The notes: a model not told the origin generated them from the sequence alone. Shown: positions 51,134-61,021, counted from the stretch's first letter. The stretch is 64,000 bases of DNA from Bacteroidaceae bacterium (GCA_016280855.1 JAEEHP010000073.1:1-64000), one strand, 5' to 3'. Program-made: numbers and translations.

Positions 51134-51232
51134 CAACGAAAAATCGAAAGCAAACGGCTACCATTGCTCTGCAATGGCCTCCTGAATGAAGCTTTAATCC
51201 TTAACATAATAATTAACTAAACTCAAACAAGC

Positions 51233-54200
51233 ATGATGAAGCAGGTAAACATCAGGATTCCGCTGCGAGTCCTCGCCCTCGTTTGTGGGCTTTTCATCTC
51301 TCTTGGCGCCTTTGCACAGATTCAGGTCAAAGGTAATGTCAAGGATGATACCGGCGAACCCGTCATGGGTGCTACGATTCGCGTCATCGGACAAGAAGGC
51401 GGCACCACGTCGGACTTCGACGGTAATTTCGCGATCACGGCTCCTCAGGGAAGCCAACTGACCATCTCGTTCATGGGATTTGCCACACAGACCGTGGCTG
51501 CAAGTCCCGTCGTGAACGTGACTCTCGCCGAAGACACCAAAACATTGGAAGATGTCGTGGTCATCGGTTATGGTACTGTTAAGAAGAACGACCTCACAGG
51601 TGCCGTCACGGCCATCAAGCCTGACGAGAAGAACCACGGTCTCATCGTCAGCGCACAGGACATGATCCAAGGTAAGATCGCCGGTGTCAACGTCACCAAC
51701 GGCGGTGGCACACCTGGCGGCGGCGCTGATATCCGCATTCGTGGCGGCTCGTCGCTCCACGCCTCCAACTCGCCGCTCATCGTCATCGACGGTCTGGCCA
51801 TGGACAATATCGGCGTCAAAGGTCTGGCCAATCCCCTCGCGATGGTCAATCCTCAGGACATCGAGAGCTTCACCGTCCTGAAGGACGCCTCGGCAACGGC
51901 TATTTATGGTAGCCGCGGTTCGAACGGTGTTATCATCATCACCACGAAGAAAGGCAACAAGGGTCAGAAGGCTCAGGTCAGCTACAACGGCAACGTCTCC
52001 GTGTCGATGCGTCAGAAATCGCTCAACGTCCTCGGTGCCGATGAATACCGTTCGTTCATCAATTCCTACTACGGCGAAGGTTCAGCTGCTGCCAATCTTT
52101 TAGGCGATGCCAACACCGACTGGCAGGATCAGGTCTATCGCATGGCCATCAGCACCGACCACAATGTTACTGTCGCCGGTGGTCTGAAGCACATGCCTTA
52201 CCGCATCACAGTTGGATTCACCGACCAGAACGGTATCGTCAAGACCTCCAACTTCCAGCGCACCACGGCCAGCGTGTCCTTGAACCCCTCGTTCCTCGAC
52301 GACCACCTGACCTTCAACATCAACGGTAAGTTCATGTATGCCTACAACCAGTATGCCAACACCGACGCCATCAACGACGCAGTCCGCATGGATCCCACTC
52401 AGCCCGTGTATTTCGGCAATTACGCCGACAACTATCACGGCTACTTTGCTTGGCAAGCCGACGGTTCGGCCTACAAGGATCCCACCTACCCCACCATCAT
52501 GAACACCTACGCCGGTTCCAACCCGCTGGCTCGCATCAACGAGAAGTACGACCGTGCCCATTCCTTCGACTATATGGGCAACGTCGAGGTGGACTACAAG
52601 ATCCACGGCTTCGAGGACCTGCGCCTCCACATGAACTTCAGCGGCGACTGGGGTCGCGGCAAGCAGAACACGACCTTCGAACCTTGGGGTCCCTCCAATT
52701 TCTACTATGGCAACGACGGCTATACGAAGGAGTATAAATACAACCTCATATACTCGGCCTACGCTCAGTACTACAAGGACTTCAACGAGAAGCACCACTT
52801 CGACATCATGGGCGGTTACGAATGGAGCCACAACAAGTACAAGGGCCATTCACTCTTCCAAGGTTGGTATCCTCAGACCAGCCAGCTGACAGACGAAGAG
52901 ACCGGTGCACCTCTTGCCGGCACGGCTTATAAGCCCAGCTTCGGTGAGTGGAAGCAGGAAAGCTACCTCGTCAGTTTCTACGGACGTGCCAACTACATCC
53001 TTCTTGATCGTTATATGCTCACCGGCACGGTTCGTTACGACGGTTCCAGCCGCTTCAAGGACCACTGGGCATTGTTCCCCTCCGCGGCCTTTGCATGGCG
53101 CATCAGCGAAGAGCCCTTCCTCCGCAATGCCAAGAACCTCGATGACCTCAAGCTCCGCCTCGGTTGGGGTAAGACCGGTCAGCAGGACGGCATCGGAAAC
53201 TACAACTATTTCGCATCGTACAACGTCAACATCAACAACACCGATGGCCGCTATCCCATCTCGGGCGTGAATCCCAACGGTATCCTCTATCGTCCGAATG
53301 CTTACAACGAAGACCTCAAGTGGGAAACCACCACGACCTACAACGCCGGTCTCGACTTCTCCTTCTTCAAGAATCGCCTCTCCGGTAGCGTAGATGCCTA
53401 CTACCGCAAGACCACCGATCTGATCAACACGGCTTATGTCTCTGCCGGTTCCAACTTCCGCAACCAGGTGCTTTCGAACATCGGTTCGCTCGAGAACAAG
53501 GGTATTGAAGTCATGCTCACTGCCCGTCCCGTCGTCACGAAGGACTGGCTCTGGGAGATCACAGGCAACTTCACCTACAACCGCAACAAGATCACCGAGC
53601 TCACTGGCGAATCATCCATCGTCATGACGGGCGGCATCTCTTCCGGTACGGGTAATCAGGTACAGGCTCATGCTGTCGGTCATCCCTCCAATTCGTTCTA
53701 TGTCTATCAGCAGGTGTACGATCAGAAGGGCATCCCCGTTGAAGGCTGCTTCGTTGACCGCAACGGCGACGGCAAGATCTCCGAAGCCGACCGCTACTTC
53801 TACAAGAGCCCGCACGCTCCCTACCTGGCAGGCCTGAGCACTCGTCTGCAGTACAAGAACTGGGACCTCGGCCTCGGCTTCCGCGCCAGCTTCAACAACT
53901 ACATCTATTGGGACAAGCAGGCAGGCTACGCCAACACCGCCAAGCGCTACGACAGCTCGTTCAACTACCTCCAGACCAGCATCCCGTCGGCCATCGCCAA
54001 CAACTGGTCCACCTATGACTATGTCGTATCGGACTACTTCGTTCACAATGCCACGTTCTTGAAGTGCGACAACATCACGTTGGGTTACTCCTTCGAGACA
54101 CTTGACAACTTCCTCCGCGGACGTGCTTACATCGCTGCCACCAATGTCTTCACCATCACGAAGTACAAAGGTATTGACCCCGAGGTGTTCGGCGGCATCG

Positions 54201-54259
54201 ACAACTCCATCTACCCGCGCCCCTTCACCATTCAGGCAGGCGTTGCTCTCGATTTCTAA
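51233..54259 (+). CDS. susC: SusC-like TonB-dependent outer-membrane importer
   Basis: 1008 aa. Signal peptide ending SLGAFAQ. A CarboxypepD-regulatory-like domain at about aa 30-110 (IQVKGNVKDDTGEPVMGATI), TonB-box-like strand (LEDVVVIGYGTVKK), plug domain about 120-235 (IRGGSSLHASNSPLIVIDGL, DASATAIYGSRGSNGVIII), then a 22-strand beta-barrel ending PRPFTIQAGVALDF. It imports starch oligosaccharides with its SusD lid, using TonB energy. First gene of the plus arm; susD follows after 31 bp. Confidence 0.95.
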   Translation: MMKQVNIRIPLRVLALVCGLFISLGAFAQIQVKGNVKDDTGEPVMGATIRVIGQEGGTTSDFDGNFAITAPQGSQLTISFMGFATQTVAASPVVNVTLAEDTKTLEDVVVIGYGTVKKNDLTGAVTAIKPDEKNHGLIVSAQDMIQGKIAGVNVTNGGGTPGGGADIRIRGGSSLHASNSPLIVIDGLAMDNIGVKGLANPLAMVNPQDIESFTVLKDASATAIYGSRGSNGVIIITTKKGNKGQKAQVSYNGNVSVSMRQKSLNVLGADEYRSFINSYYGEGSAAANLLGDANTDWQDQVYRMAISTDHNVTVAGGLKHMPYRITVGFTDQNGIVKTSNFQRTTASVSLNPSFLDDHLTFNINGKFMYAYNQYANTDAINDAVRMDPTQPVYFGNYADNYHGYFAWQADGSAYKDPTYPTIMNTYAGSNPLARINEKYDRAHSFDYMGNVEVDYKIHGFEDLRLHMNFSGDWGRGKQNTTFEPWGPSNFYYGNDGYTKEYKYNLIYSAYAQYYKDFNEKHHFDIMGGYEWSHNKYKGHSLFQGWYPQTSQLTDEETGAPLAGTAYKPSFGEWKQESYLVSFYGRANYILLDRYMLTGTVRYDGSSRFKDHWALFPSAAFAWRISEEPFLRNAKNLDDLKLRLGWGKTGQQDGIGNYNYFASYNVNINNTDGRYPISGVNPNGILYRPNAYNEDLKWETTTTYNAGLDFSFFKNRLSGSVDAYYRKTTDLINTAYVSAGSNFRNQVLSNIGSLENKGIEVMLTARPVVTKDWLWEITGNFTYNRNKITELTGESSIVMTGGISSGTGNQVQAHAVGHPSNSFYVYQQVYDQKGIPVEGCFVDRNGDGKISEADRYFYKSPHAPYLAGLSTRLQYKNWDLGLGFRASFNNYIYWDKQAGYANTAKRYDSSFNYLQTSIPSAIANNWSTYDYVVSDYFVHNATFLKCDNITLGYSFETLDNFLRGRAYIAATNVFTITKYKGIDPEVFGGIDNSIYPRPFTIQAGVALDF

Positions 54260-54290
54260 TGAAGTGCTAACCGTTTAAAGACTATCATCT

Positions 54291-55901
54291 ATGAACTTCA
54301 ATAATTTCAAATTCATTCTTCCTGTGGCAGCTTTCGCGCTAACCGCAGGTCTGAGCTCGTGCGTCAAAGACTTGGATGTTACGCCTATCGACCCGAGCAC
54401 CACGATGACCGTGGATGAGGCCGGTCTCTACACCAAGTGCTACGCCACCATGGCGCTGGCCGGCAACACCGGTGCCAATGGCGACTGCGACATCGACGGT
54501 CTTGATGGCGGCACGACAGGTTTCGTCCGTCAGATGTGGAACGCCAACGAACTGACCACCGACGAAGCCATCTGCGGATGGGGCGACCCGGGCATACCTC
54601 AGTTCAACTATAACACCTGGGATGCTTCTCACCCCATGCTCCAAGGTTTCTACTATCGTCTTTATGCCGGCATCACCTATTGCAACCATTATCTCGATGT
54701 TTGCGCCGGCGTTGATGCAACCCGCGAAGCTGAAATCCGTTTCCTGCGCGCGTTCTATTATTATTTCTTGATGGACTGCTACGGCAATGTGCCTTTCGCC
54801 ACTGAGCTTTCCGCAGAGAGCCCTGAGCAGATCAAGCGTGCTGACCTCTTCAATTGGATTGAGTCTGAGTTGAAGGACGTTGTAGGCAAGATGCTGGAGC
54901 CCGCTGCACGCACCAGTTCCTACGACGGTTACGGCCGTGCCGACCAGGACGCTGCTAACCTCCTTCTGGCTCGTATGTACCTCAATGCAGAGGTGTACAC
55001 CGGTACAACTCATTGGGACGAAGCCAAGACCTATGCCGAGAAAGTCATCAACGGACCTCACAAACTGTGGACAACCGGCAAGAACGGCTGGAGCGCTTAT
55101 CAGATGCTCTTCATGGGCGATAACGGCGAAAGCGGTGCTTCGCAGGAAGCTATCCTCCCCTTGCTGCAGGACGGCGTGACGACCACCTCATGGGGTACCT
55201 CCCTCTTCCTGATGGCTTCGTGCTGGAAGGATGACATGGACACCAACGGCGATTACGGCACCAAGGAGAACTGGGCTGGCAACCGCGCCCGCAGCCAGTT
55301 CATCGCCAAGTTCTTCCCCGCTGGCAATGCTCCCGAGGCTACGATTGCCGACATGGCAGCTGCTGCCAACGACAACCGCGCACTCTTCTACGGCATCGAT
55401 CGCGAACTGGTCGTGAACAACCCGAGCGAATTCACCTCCGGCTACTCCGTTGGTAAATACCGCAACACGTATTCTTCCGGCGCCGAAGGCCACAACAGCC
55501 AGTTCATCGACACCGACTACTTCATCATGCGTGCTGCCGAGGCTTACCTCATCGCAGCCGAAGCCGATGCTCGTCTCCATGGCGATCAGATCACTGCCAC
55601 AGGTCTGGGCTACATCAATGCCCTCCGTGCCCGTGCCAATGCCCGTCCTGTCTCTCAGGCCGACTGCACCATCGACTTCATCCTCGACGAGCGCAGCCGC
55701 GAGCTCTACTACGAGGGCTTCCGCCGCACCGACCTCATCCGCTACGGATACTTCGGCGGCGAGAAGAGTGCCAACTACCTGTGGGATTGGAAAGGCGGCG
55801 TGAAGAACGGACAAGGCTTCGCTGCCTTCCGCAACCTCTTCGCCATTCCGGCTGAGGACATCAATGCCAATCCTAAGCTCACGCAGAATCCCGGTTATTG
55901 A
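54291..55901 (+). CDS. susD: SusD-like surface starch-binding lipoprotein
   Basis: 536 aa with lipobox LSSC (signal MNFNNFKFILPVAAFALTAG). TPR-like helical SusD fold: RFLRAFYYYFLMDCYGNVPF, AANLLLARMYLNAEVYTG, and the C-terminal RSRELYYEGFRRTDLIRYG typical of the family. It lids SusC and binds starch helices at the cell surface. The substrate is set by the linked GH13/GH97/GH77 genes. Confidence 0.95.
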   Translation: MNFNNFKFILPVAAFALTAGLSSCVKDLDVTPIDPSTTMTVDEAGLYTKCYATMALAGNTGANGDCDIDGLDGGTTGFVRQMWNANELTTDEAICGWGDPGIPQFNYNTWDASHPMLQGFYYRLYAGITYCNHYLDVCAGVDATREAEIRFLRAFYYYFLMDCYGNVPFATELSAESPEQIKRADLFNWIESELKDVVGKMLEPAARTSSYDGYGRADQDAANLLLARMYLNAEVYTGTTHWDEAKTYAEKVINGPHKLWTTGKNGWSAYQMLFMGDNGESGASQEAILPLLQDGVTTTSWGTSLFLMASCWKDDMDTNGDYGTKENWAGNRARSQFIAKFFPAGNAPEATIADMAAAANDNRALFYGIDRELVVNNPSEFTSGYSVGKYRNTYSSGAEGHNSQFIDTDYFIMRAAEAYLIAAEADARLHGDQITATGLGYINALRARANARPVSQADCTIDFILDERSRELYYEGFRRTDLIRYGYFGGEKSANYLWDWKGGVKNGQGFAAFRNLFAIPAEDINANPKLTQNPGY

Positions 55902-55930
55902 TAACGATAACGTTAACCCTAACGATAACG
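55902..55930 (+). repeat. TAACGATAACG direct repeat in the susD-susE gap
   Basis: Two 11-bp copies of TAACGATAACG flanking CGTTAACCC. It makes the ORF tracker extend susE upstream; probably only an untranslated spacer. Confidence 0.6.
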
Positions 55931-55948
55931 AAAAAAACGCAAACAGAT

Positions 55949-57172
55949 ATGAAAAAGATATTTTCATACGCGATGCTGCTGCTTGCCGGCACACTCGCAT
56001 TCACCGCGTGCAGCGACGACAACGAGTCGAATCCTACGCTCGTGCAGCCCACATCGTTCAGCCTCTTCGAGCCTGCGGTAGGTAAAGCCAACGTAGATCT
56101 GCAGAAGTCGCAGAACGTGCAGCTCACGTGGACGATCCCCACTTTCACCGATTTCGGAGCTCCCGTAGTGCCTACGTACATCGTACAGATGTCACCAACC
56201 GGTAAATTCACCAAGGAATTCAACCGCGAAGCTAAGGACAACCAGGGTGCCGATTTCATCACCCTCGAACAGACCTTCAACAGCAGCAATGCCGAAGTCA
56301 CCACCGAAGGCATCAACCAAGCACTTCAGCTCCTCCTCGGATGGCAAGCCGCAGAGGACGTGCCGGCAGCGTTGCCCGTCACTTTCCGTGCCATCGCTTC
56401 CATCCGCGACGCTTCGTTCCGCGACTACTTCCCCATTACGTCGTCCAACACCGTCGTCGTGAACACCATACCTTATTATATATCCAACCTGCCTCCGATT
56501 GTATGGTATATGGTTGGTAACAATATTGGTAGTGCTTCTTGGAGCAATGACGCTGCAGGCGTTGGCGTTGGCCTCATCCCACTGTTGCCTTCTGCCGAAG
56601 AAGAGTACGACAAGGCTACCGGCACCGGCGTCATCTCCTACACGGGATTCATGACTGCCGGCACGCAGTTCAAATTCATTCTGACTCCCGGCAGCTGGGA
56701 CACTCAGCTCAACTACGAGAACGTTAAGGATGCCGACGCAGCCCTCATCTCCGACGAGGATGGCGACAACCACAATATCGGTATCAAGGCCGACGGCTAC
56801 TACACCATCTCCGTCAACACCAAGAGCAAGGAAGTGACCGTCGTGGCTTACGACAAGACCCCCAAGACCTTCACGTCAATGAGCATGCCTGGCAGCTACA
56901 ACGAATGGGGCATGGGCGATCACATGACAGCCTGCGAATCCCTCAACGGTCAGAACCACATGTGGATGGCTCAGTTCAATCCTGCCTCCGATGGCGAGGT
57001 GAAGTTTGCCGCCAACGACGACTGGGCTGACAACTGGGGTGCAGAACTCTTCCCCTATGGCAACGGCACCAATGGCGGATCGAACATCCCATTCACCGCA
57101 GGTTCTTACACGGTATTCCTCAACGACATCACCGGTCAGTACTATTTCATCGCTAACCCAACTGAAGAATAA
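55949..57172 (+). CDS. susE: SusE-like starch-binding outer-membrane lipoprotein
   Basis: 407 aa from ATG 55949; the 17 residues before it in the track (MITITLTLTITKK...) come from the intergenic repeat and lack signal character. Lipobox FTAC in MKKIFSYAMLLLAGTLAFTACSDD. An N-terminal Ig-like SusE domain (LTWTIPTFTDFGAPVVPTY) is followed by two starch-binding modules: about aa 180-290 (YMVGNNIGSASWSNDAAGVG) and 305-400 (SMPGSYNEWGMGDHMTACES). Position between susD and susF and module content support the call. Confidence 0.85.
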   Translation: MKKIFSYAMLLLAGTLAFTACSDDNESNPTLVQPTSFSLFEPAVGKANVDLQKSQNVQLTWTIPTFTDFGAPVVPTYIVQMSPTGKFTKEFNREAKDNQGADFITLEQTFNSSNAEVTTEGINQALQLLLGWQAAEDVPAALPVTFRAIASIRDASFRDYFPITSSNTVVVNTIPYYISNLPPIVWYMVGNNIGSASWSNDAAGVGVGLIPLLPSAEEEYDKATGTGVISYTGFMTAGTQFKFILTPGSWDTQLNYENVKDADAALISDEDGDNHNIGIKADGYYTISVNTKSKEVTVVAYDKTPKTFTSMSMPGSYNEWGMGDHMTACESLNGQNHMWMAQFNPASDGEVKFAANDDWADNWGAELFPYGNGTNGGSNIPFTAGSYTVFLNDITGQYYFIANPTEE

Positions 57173-57177
57173 GCACT

Positions 57178-59100
57178 ATGAAAAAGTTTATGTATATCGC
57201 AGCGGCAGCCCTTCTCGGGCTGACCGCCTGCAACGAAGACTATAAGGATTGGGTGCCGCAACAGCAACCCACCCAGCCTGCTACCGTTACCTTTGGCGAT
57301 GGCAGCGTGACCACCGTCCCCACCATCAACCTCAACAACCTCGAGGAAGGACAGGAGGTGGTCAAGGTGGCTGCTATCACTGCTCCCACGGCTTCTGCCG
57401 AAGGCTATGCACCTTACTATACGCTCAACGTAGGCGATATAACCTATGACATCGATGCCGACGGACAGATGTCTGCTGCACAGCTGCAGGAAATCGTAGC
57501 TACTGCCTATGGTCGCCGTCCCGTGGCTCGCGACATCACAGCCACCATCAGCATGTGGATCAGCAATGGCGCCACTGCCATCAAGACAGCAACGTCTGCT
57601 CCCTTCATCATTAAGGCTATTCCGCAGGCTCCTGTCATCGAAGCTGCCTATTACCTTACCGGTAGCATCAACGGCTGGGACAACACCAACACCGACTACA
57701 AGCTCACCAACGACGGCTCCGACCCCTACGAGAACCCGACCTTCAAGCTGCGCATCCCGGCTCCCGAGGATGGCAGTAACATCGAGTTCAAGATGACCCC
57801 CGAGAGCGGTCTCGGTGGCGACTGGAGCGGCTGTCTCGCAGCAGGTGCCGAAGAGGGCAAGTTCAACTACGACAACAATGGCGGCAACCTCGTCATCACG
57901 GCTGACCCCGATGCCCTCTTCTACGACCTCACCTTCAACATGCTCGACCAGACGTGGAAGGCTACGCCTGTAGGCTTCAACGAGTTCATCTACGAGATCG
58001 GCAACGAAGGCGGTTGGAGCGAGAACCATCCGCTGCACGGCAATGGCCAAGGCCAGTATGAGGCCGTCATCTACCTCGACGGCGAATTCAAGTTCAAGCC
58101 CAACAAGGACAACTGGGAAGGCGACTGGGAGAAAGCCAGTGGCGACGGCACGGGTGGTACGCTCACAGCCGACGGCAGTTCCAACATCGATGGCGTGGCA
58201 GCTGGATTCTACTTCGTACAGGTTGACCTCAAGGAGATGACCTATAAGCTCACCGCCGTCAACGCCATCAGCATCATCGGCTCCGTACGTGGCAACTGGG
58301 ACACCGATGTCGAGATGACCTACAACGAGACGCTCAAGTGCTGGGAAGCCCGCACAAGCCTCAACGCCGGTGAGTTCAAGTTCCGTGCCAACCACGACTG
58401 GGCCATCAACTGGGGCGGCTCCGAAGACAACCTCACACAGGGCGGAGCAAACCTCGTCCTCGCCGAGGCTGGCGACTACATCATCCGTCTCTACCTCTGC
58501 GACGAGACACAAGGCCGCTGCACCGTGAAGAAGGATAGCGGCTATCCCGATTTCGTCTATGAGATTGGCAACGAGAGCGGCTGGAGCGCCAGCCATCCGT
58601 TGCTTGGCAATGGCCAGGGCATCTACTCCGGTATTTACTACCTCAACGGCGAGTTCAAGTTCAAGCCCAACGCCGACAACTGGGACGGCGACTACGAGAA
58701 AGCCAGCGGCGATGACTATGCAGGTGTCCTCACACCCGATGGCAGCGGCAACGTTGGCAACGTAGCAGCTAGTCTCTATCTCATCGAGGTTGACCTCACG
58801 GCCATGACCTACAAGCTGACGCCTCTCACCGTAGGCATCATCGGCAATGGCGGCGACTGGGCCACCGACATCGAAATGACCTACAATGCTGAAGCCGGTT
58901 GCATGGAAGTCACCACCGAGCTTGCCGCAGGCGAGTTCAAGTTCCGTGCCAACCACGACTGGGCCATCAACTGGGGCGGTTCCTTCGACAACCTCACTCA
59001 GGACGGTCCTAACCTCAGCGTCGCCGAGGCAGGCACCTACAAGGTGCAGCTCTTCCTCAGCTACGCCGGCAAGCACTACTGCAAGCTCACTAAGCAATAA
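57178..59100 (+). CDS. susF: SusF-like starch-binding lipoprotein with duplicated modules
   Basis: 640 aa, lipobox LTAC in MKKFMYIAAAALLGLTACNED. N-terminal SusE/F-like domain (aa 30-150), one starch-binding module (about 158-265, YYLTGSINGWDNTNTDYKL), then two tandem copies of a two-module block: aa about 270-458 and 459-640 (EIGNEGGWSENHPLHGNGQG / EIGNESGWSASHPLLGNGQG; GEFKFRANHDWAINWGG in both). That gives five binding modules in all. Five bp from susE. It retains starch at the surface. Confidence 0.87.
   Translation: MKKFMYIAAAALLGLTACNEDYKDWVPQQQPTQPATVTFGDGSVTTVPTINLNNLEEGQEVVKVAAITAPTASAEGYAPYYTLNVGDITYDIDADGQMSAAQLQEIVATAYGRRPVARDITATISMWISNGATAIKTATSAPFIIKAIPQAPVIEAAYYLTGSINGWDNTNTDYKLTNDGSDPYENPTFKLRIPAPEDGSNIEFKMTPESGLGGDWSGCLAAGAEEGKFNYDNNGGNLVITADPDALFYDLTFNMLDQTWKATPVGFNEFIYEIGNEGGWSENHPLHGNGQGQYEAVIYLDGEFKFKPNKDNWEGDWEKASGDGTGGTLTADGSSNIDGVAAGFYFVQVDLKEMTYKLTAVNAISIIGSVRGNWDTDVEMTYNETLKCWEARTSLNAGEFKFRANHDWAINWGGSEDNLTQGGANLVLAEAGDYIIRLYLCDETQGRCTVKKDSGYPDFVYEIGNESGWSASHPLLGNGQGIYSGIYYLNGEFKFKPNADNWDGDYEKASGDDYAGVLTPDGSGNVGNVAASLYLIEVDLTAMTYKLTPLTVGIIGNGGDWATDIEMTYNAEAGCMEVTTELAAGEFKFRANHDWAINWGGSFDNLTQDGPNLSVAEAGTYKVQLFLSYAGKHYCKLTKQ
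57985..59097 (+). repeat. Tandem intragenic duplication in susF
   Basis: Blocks 57985-58551 and 58552-59097 are homologous. DNA is nearly identical for a stretch around GAGTTCAAGTTCCGTGCCAA (near 58372 and 58933), pointing to a fairly recent duplication or gene conversion. Confidence 0.85.
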
Positions 59101-59112
59101 TCTAAAAACACG

Positions 59113-59166
59113 CGCCTATGTGTGTCGGCATCCACACCTATGTGAAAACGCCGACACGCATAGGCG
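59113..59166 (+). promoter_or_regulatory. Stem-loop in the susF-susG gap
   Basis: 17-bp arms CGCCTATGTGTGTCGGC and GCCGACACGCATAGGCG, pairing at 16 of 17 positions plus one G-T wobble, around a 20-nt loop, ending 11 nt before the chosen susG ATG. No U tract, so not a classic terminator; more likely an mRNA-stability or translation-control element. Confidence 0.75.
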
Positions 59167-59177
59167 TAATTATATCT

Positions 59178-60950
59178 ATGAATAGACAAGTCCTGTTTCC
59201 CCTATCCCTGGCGCTTATCCTTTCCTTGATCATCGCTTGTGGCAAGGACGACCCGAAGCCGACGCCCGAACCAGACCCGACGCCAGCGGACACCACCGTG
59301 GTCAAGCCCGATCCCGTTACTCCCAATCCGGTTGCGTCCGTCGCAGGCTGGCCGGCCGAGTATGGCGGCGTCATGCTGCAAGGCTTCTACTGGGACGGCT
59401 TCGGCGATGCCCAGTGGACACGCCTCGAGGCGCAAGCCGACGAACTGGCACCCTACTTCTCCCTCGTATGGATTCCGCAGAGCGGCAACTGCGGCGGCAC
59501 CTCGATGGGCTACGACGACCTCTGGTGGTTCAACAACTACGACAGTTCGTTCGGTACCGAGGCGCAGCTGCGAAGCCTCATCAATACGTTTAAGTCCAAA
59601 GGCATCGGCACGATTGCCGATGTGGTCATCAACCACCGCAAGAACGTCAGCAACTGGGTTGATTTCCCGAAGGAGACGTACAAAGGCGTGACCTACGAGA
59701 TGCTGTCAACCGACATCTGCGCCGATGACGACGGCGGTGCTACGAAGACATGGGCTTCACAGAACGGCTACCAACTCTCGGCAAACAGCGACACGGGCGA
59801 AGGTTGGGGCGGTATGCGCGACATCGACCACATGAGCACCAACGTGCAGATCATCGTCAAGGCTTACCTCGATTTCCTGCTTAACGACCTCGGCTACGTC
59901 GGCTTCCGCTACGATATGGTCAAAGGTTATCATGGCAGATACACCAAGCTCTACAACGAGAGCGCTAAGCCGCAGTTCTCGGTCGGCGAGTGCTGGGACG
60001 GAACAAACACCATCCGCTCGTGGATCGATGCCACCGAAAAGACCAGCGCAGCCTTCGACTTCCAGTTCCGCTATACCGTGCGCAATGCCGTCAATACCGG
60101 CAACTGGGCACGTCTCGGCCAGCGCAACGACAACAACTGGCCCCTCGTCTCCAACAACGTCAACGGCGGCGCCTACCGCCAGTACGCCGTCACCTTCGTT
60201 GAGAACCACGACACGGAGTACCGCTCAGCCACGGCACAGCAGGATCCGATCAAGAAGGACACCCTCGCAGCCAACGCCTACCTGTTGGCCATGCCCGGCA
60301 CGCCCTGCGTATTCCTCAAGCATTGGAAGAGCTACAAGCACGACATCGCCCGCATGATTCAGGCACGGCAGGTGGCTGGTATCCAGAACACCAGCAGCAC
60401 GACCCTGCTTCGCTCCAATGCCGGCTTCTACGCCGCCACCGTCGAAGGCACGAAGGGCAAGCTCGTCGTCTGGCTCGGCGATCAGTCGGAAGCCGCCGCG
60501 GCCATCGAAGGCTGCACCAAGATCCTCGAGGGACAGCACTACAGCTACTGGCTCGACAACAGCCTCCTCAGCGCTTGGCAGGCCATGCCGACGCCCACCT
60601 TTGCCGGAGACAACGTGGAGAAGCACGACATCACGATTCATCTGAAGGATCCAGGATGGCAACAGGTTTATTTCTACGCTTGGGACGGCAACTTATACAT
60701 CGAGGATTCATGGCCCGGTGTCAAAGTAACTGCCACCAAGACCATCAACGGCACGAAGTACTACTACCGCACCTTCAACGTCGCAGCCGAACCCGGCTAC
60801 TCGATGAATGTCATCTTCGACCAAGGCTCTGCCGAGGCACAGACGGTGGACATCACCGGCATCAACTCCGACCGCTACTACGAGATCACCAATCGCGGCG
60901 ACGATGGCAAATTCGGGTTCCGCGACATCACTGCAGCCGTAGCCCCATAG
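59178..60950 (+). CDS. susG: SusG-like GH13 alpha-amylase lipoprotein
   Basis: 590 aa from ATG 59178; the tracked start at 59118 lies in the stem-loop and would place 20 polar residues before the signal. Lipobox IIAC in LALILSLIIACGKDD, then a Pro/Asp/Thr-rich linker. GH13 motifs: DVVINHR, nucleophile D246 in GFRYDMVKGY, acid/base E271 in VGECWDG, and D345 in FVENHDTEYR. The C-terminal about 100 aa (HLKDPGWQQVYFYAWDGNLY... FGFRDIT) look like a CBM26-type starch-binding domain. Surface endo-amylase; last gene of the sus operon. It differs from B. thetaiotaomicron SusG, whose CBM58 lies inside the barrel. Confidence 0.9.
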   Translation: MNRQVLFPLSLALILSLIIACGKDDPKPTPEPDPTPADTTVVKPDPVTPNPVASVAGWPAEYGGVMLQGFYWDGFGDAQWTRLEAQADELAPYFSLVWIPQSGNCGGTSMGYDDLWWFNNYDSSFGTEAQLRSLINTFKSKGIGTIADVVINHRKNVSNWVDFPKETYKGVTYEMLSTDICADDDGGATKTWASQNGYQLSANSDTGEGWGGMRDIDHMSTNVQIIVKAYLDFLLNDLGYVGFRYDMVKGYHGRYTKLYNESAKPQFSVGECWDGTNTIRSWIDATEKTSAAFDFQFRYTVRNAVNTGNWARLGQRNDNNWPLVSNNVNGGAYRQYAVTFVENHDTEYRSATAQQDPIKKDTLAANAYLLAMPGTPCVFLKHWKSYKHDIARMIQARQVAGIQNTSSTTLLRSNAGFYAATVEGTKGKLVVWLGDQSEAAAAIEGCTKILEGQHYSYWLDNSLLSAWQAMPTPTFAGDNVEKHDITIHLKDPGWQQVYFYAWDGNLYIEDSWPGVKVTATKTINGTKYYYRTFNVAAEPGYSMNVIFDQGSAEAQTVDITGINSDRYYEITNRGDDGKFGFRDITAAVAP

Positions 60951-60974
60951 CCGAAATACAACCTTCATCATTAG

Positions 60975-61013
60975 AAAAAAGCCCAAGACTGCATCCGTCT
61001 TGGACTTTTTTTG
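60975..61013 (+). terminator. Intrinsic terminator of the sus operon
   Basis: AAAAAAGCCCAAGAC / GTCTTGGACTTTTTTT hairpin with loop TGCATCC and a T run. Confidence 0.85.
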
Positions 61014-61021
61014 TATCTTTG
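61014..61021 (+). promoter_or_regulatory. -7 element TATCTTTG for the GH53 gene
   Basis: Exact TAnnTTTG match directly abutting the terminator T tract, 31 bp before the GH53 start. A -33 box would fall inside the terminator hairpin. Confidence 0.65.

Noticed and set aside
55898-55948. Upstream start of susE overlapping susD
   Set aside because: MITITLTLTITKK is translated from a TAACGATAACG repeat. The normal lipoprotein signal begins at 55949.
59118-59177. Upstream start of the susG ORF
   Set aside because: These codons lie in the stem-loop and would put polar residues before a good lipoprotein signal that starts at 59178.
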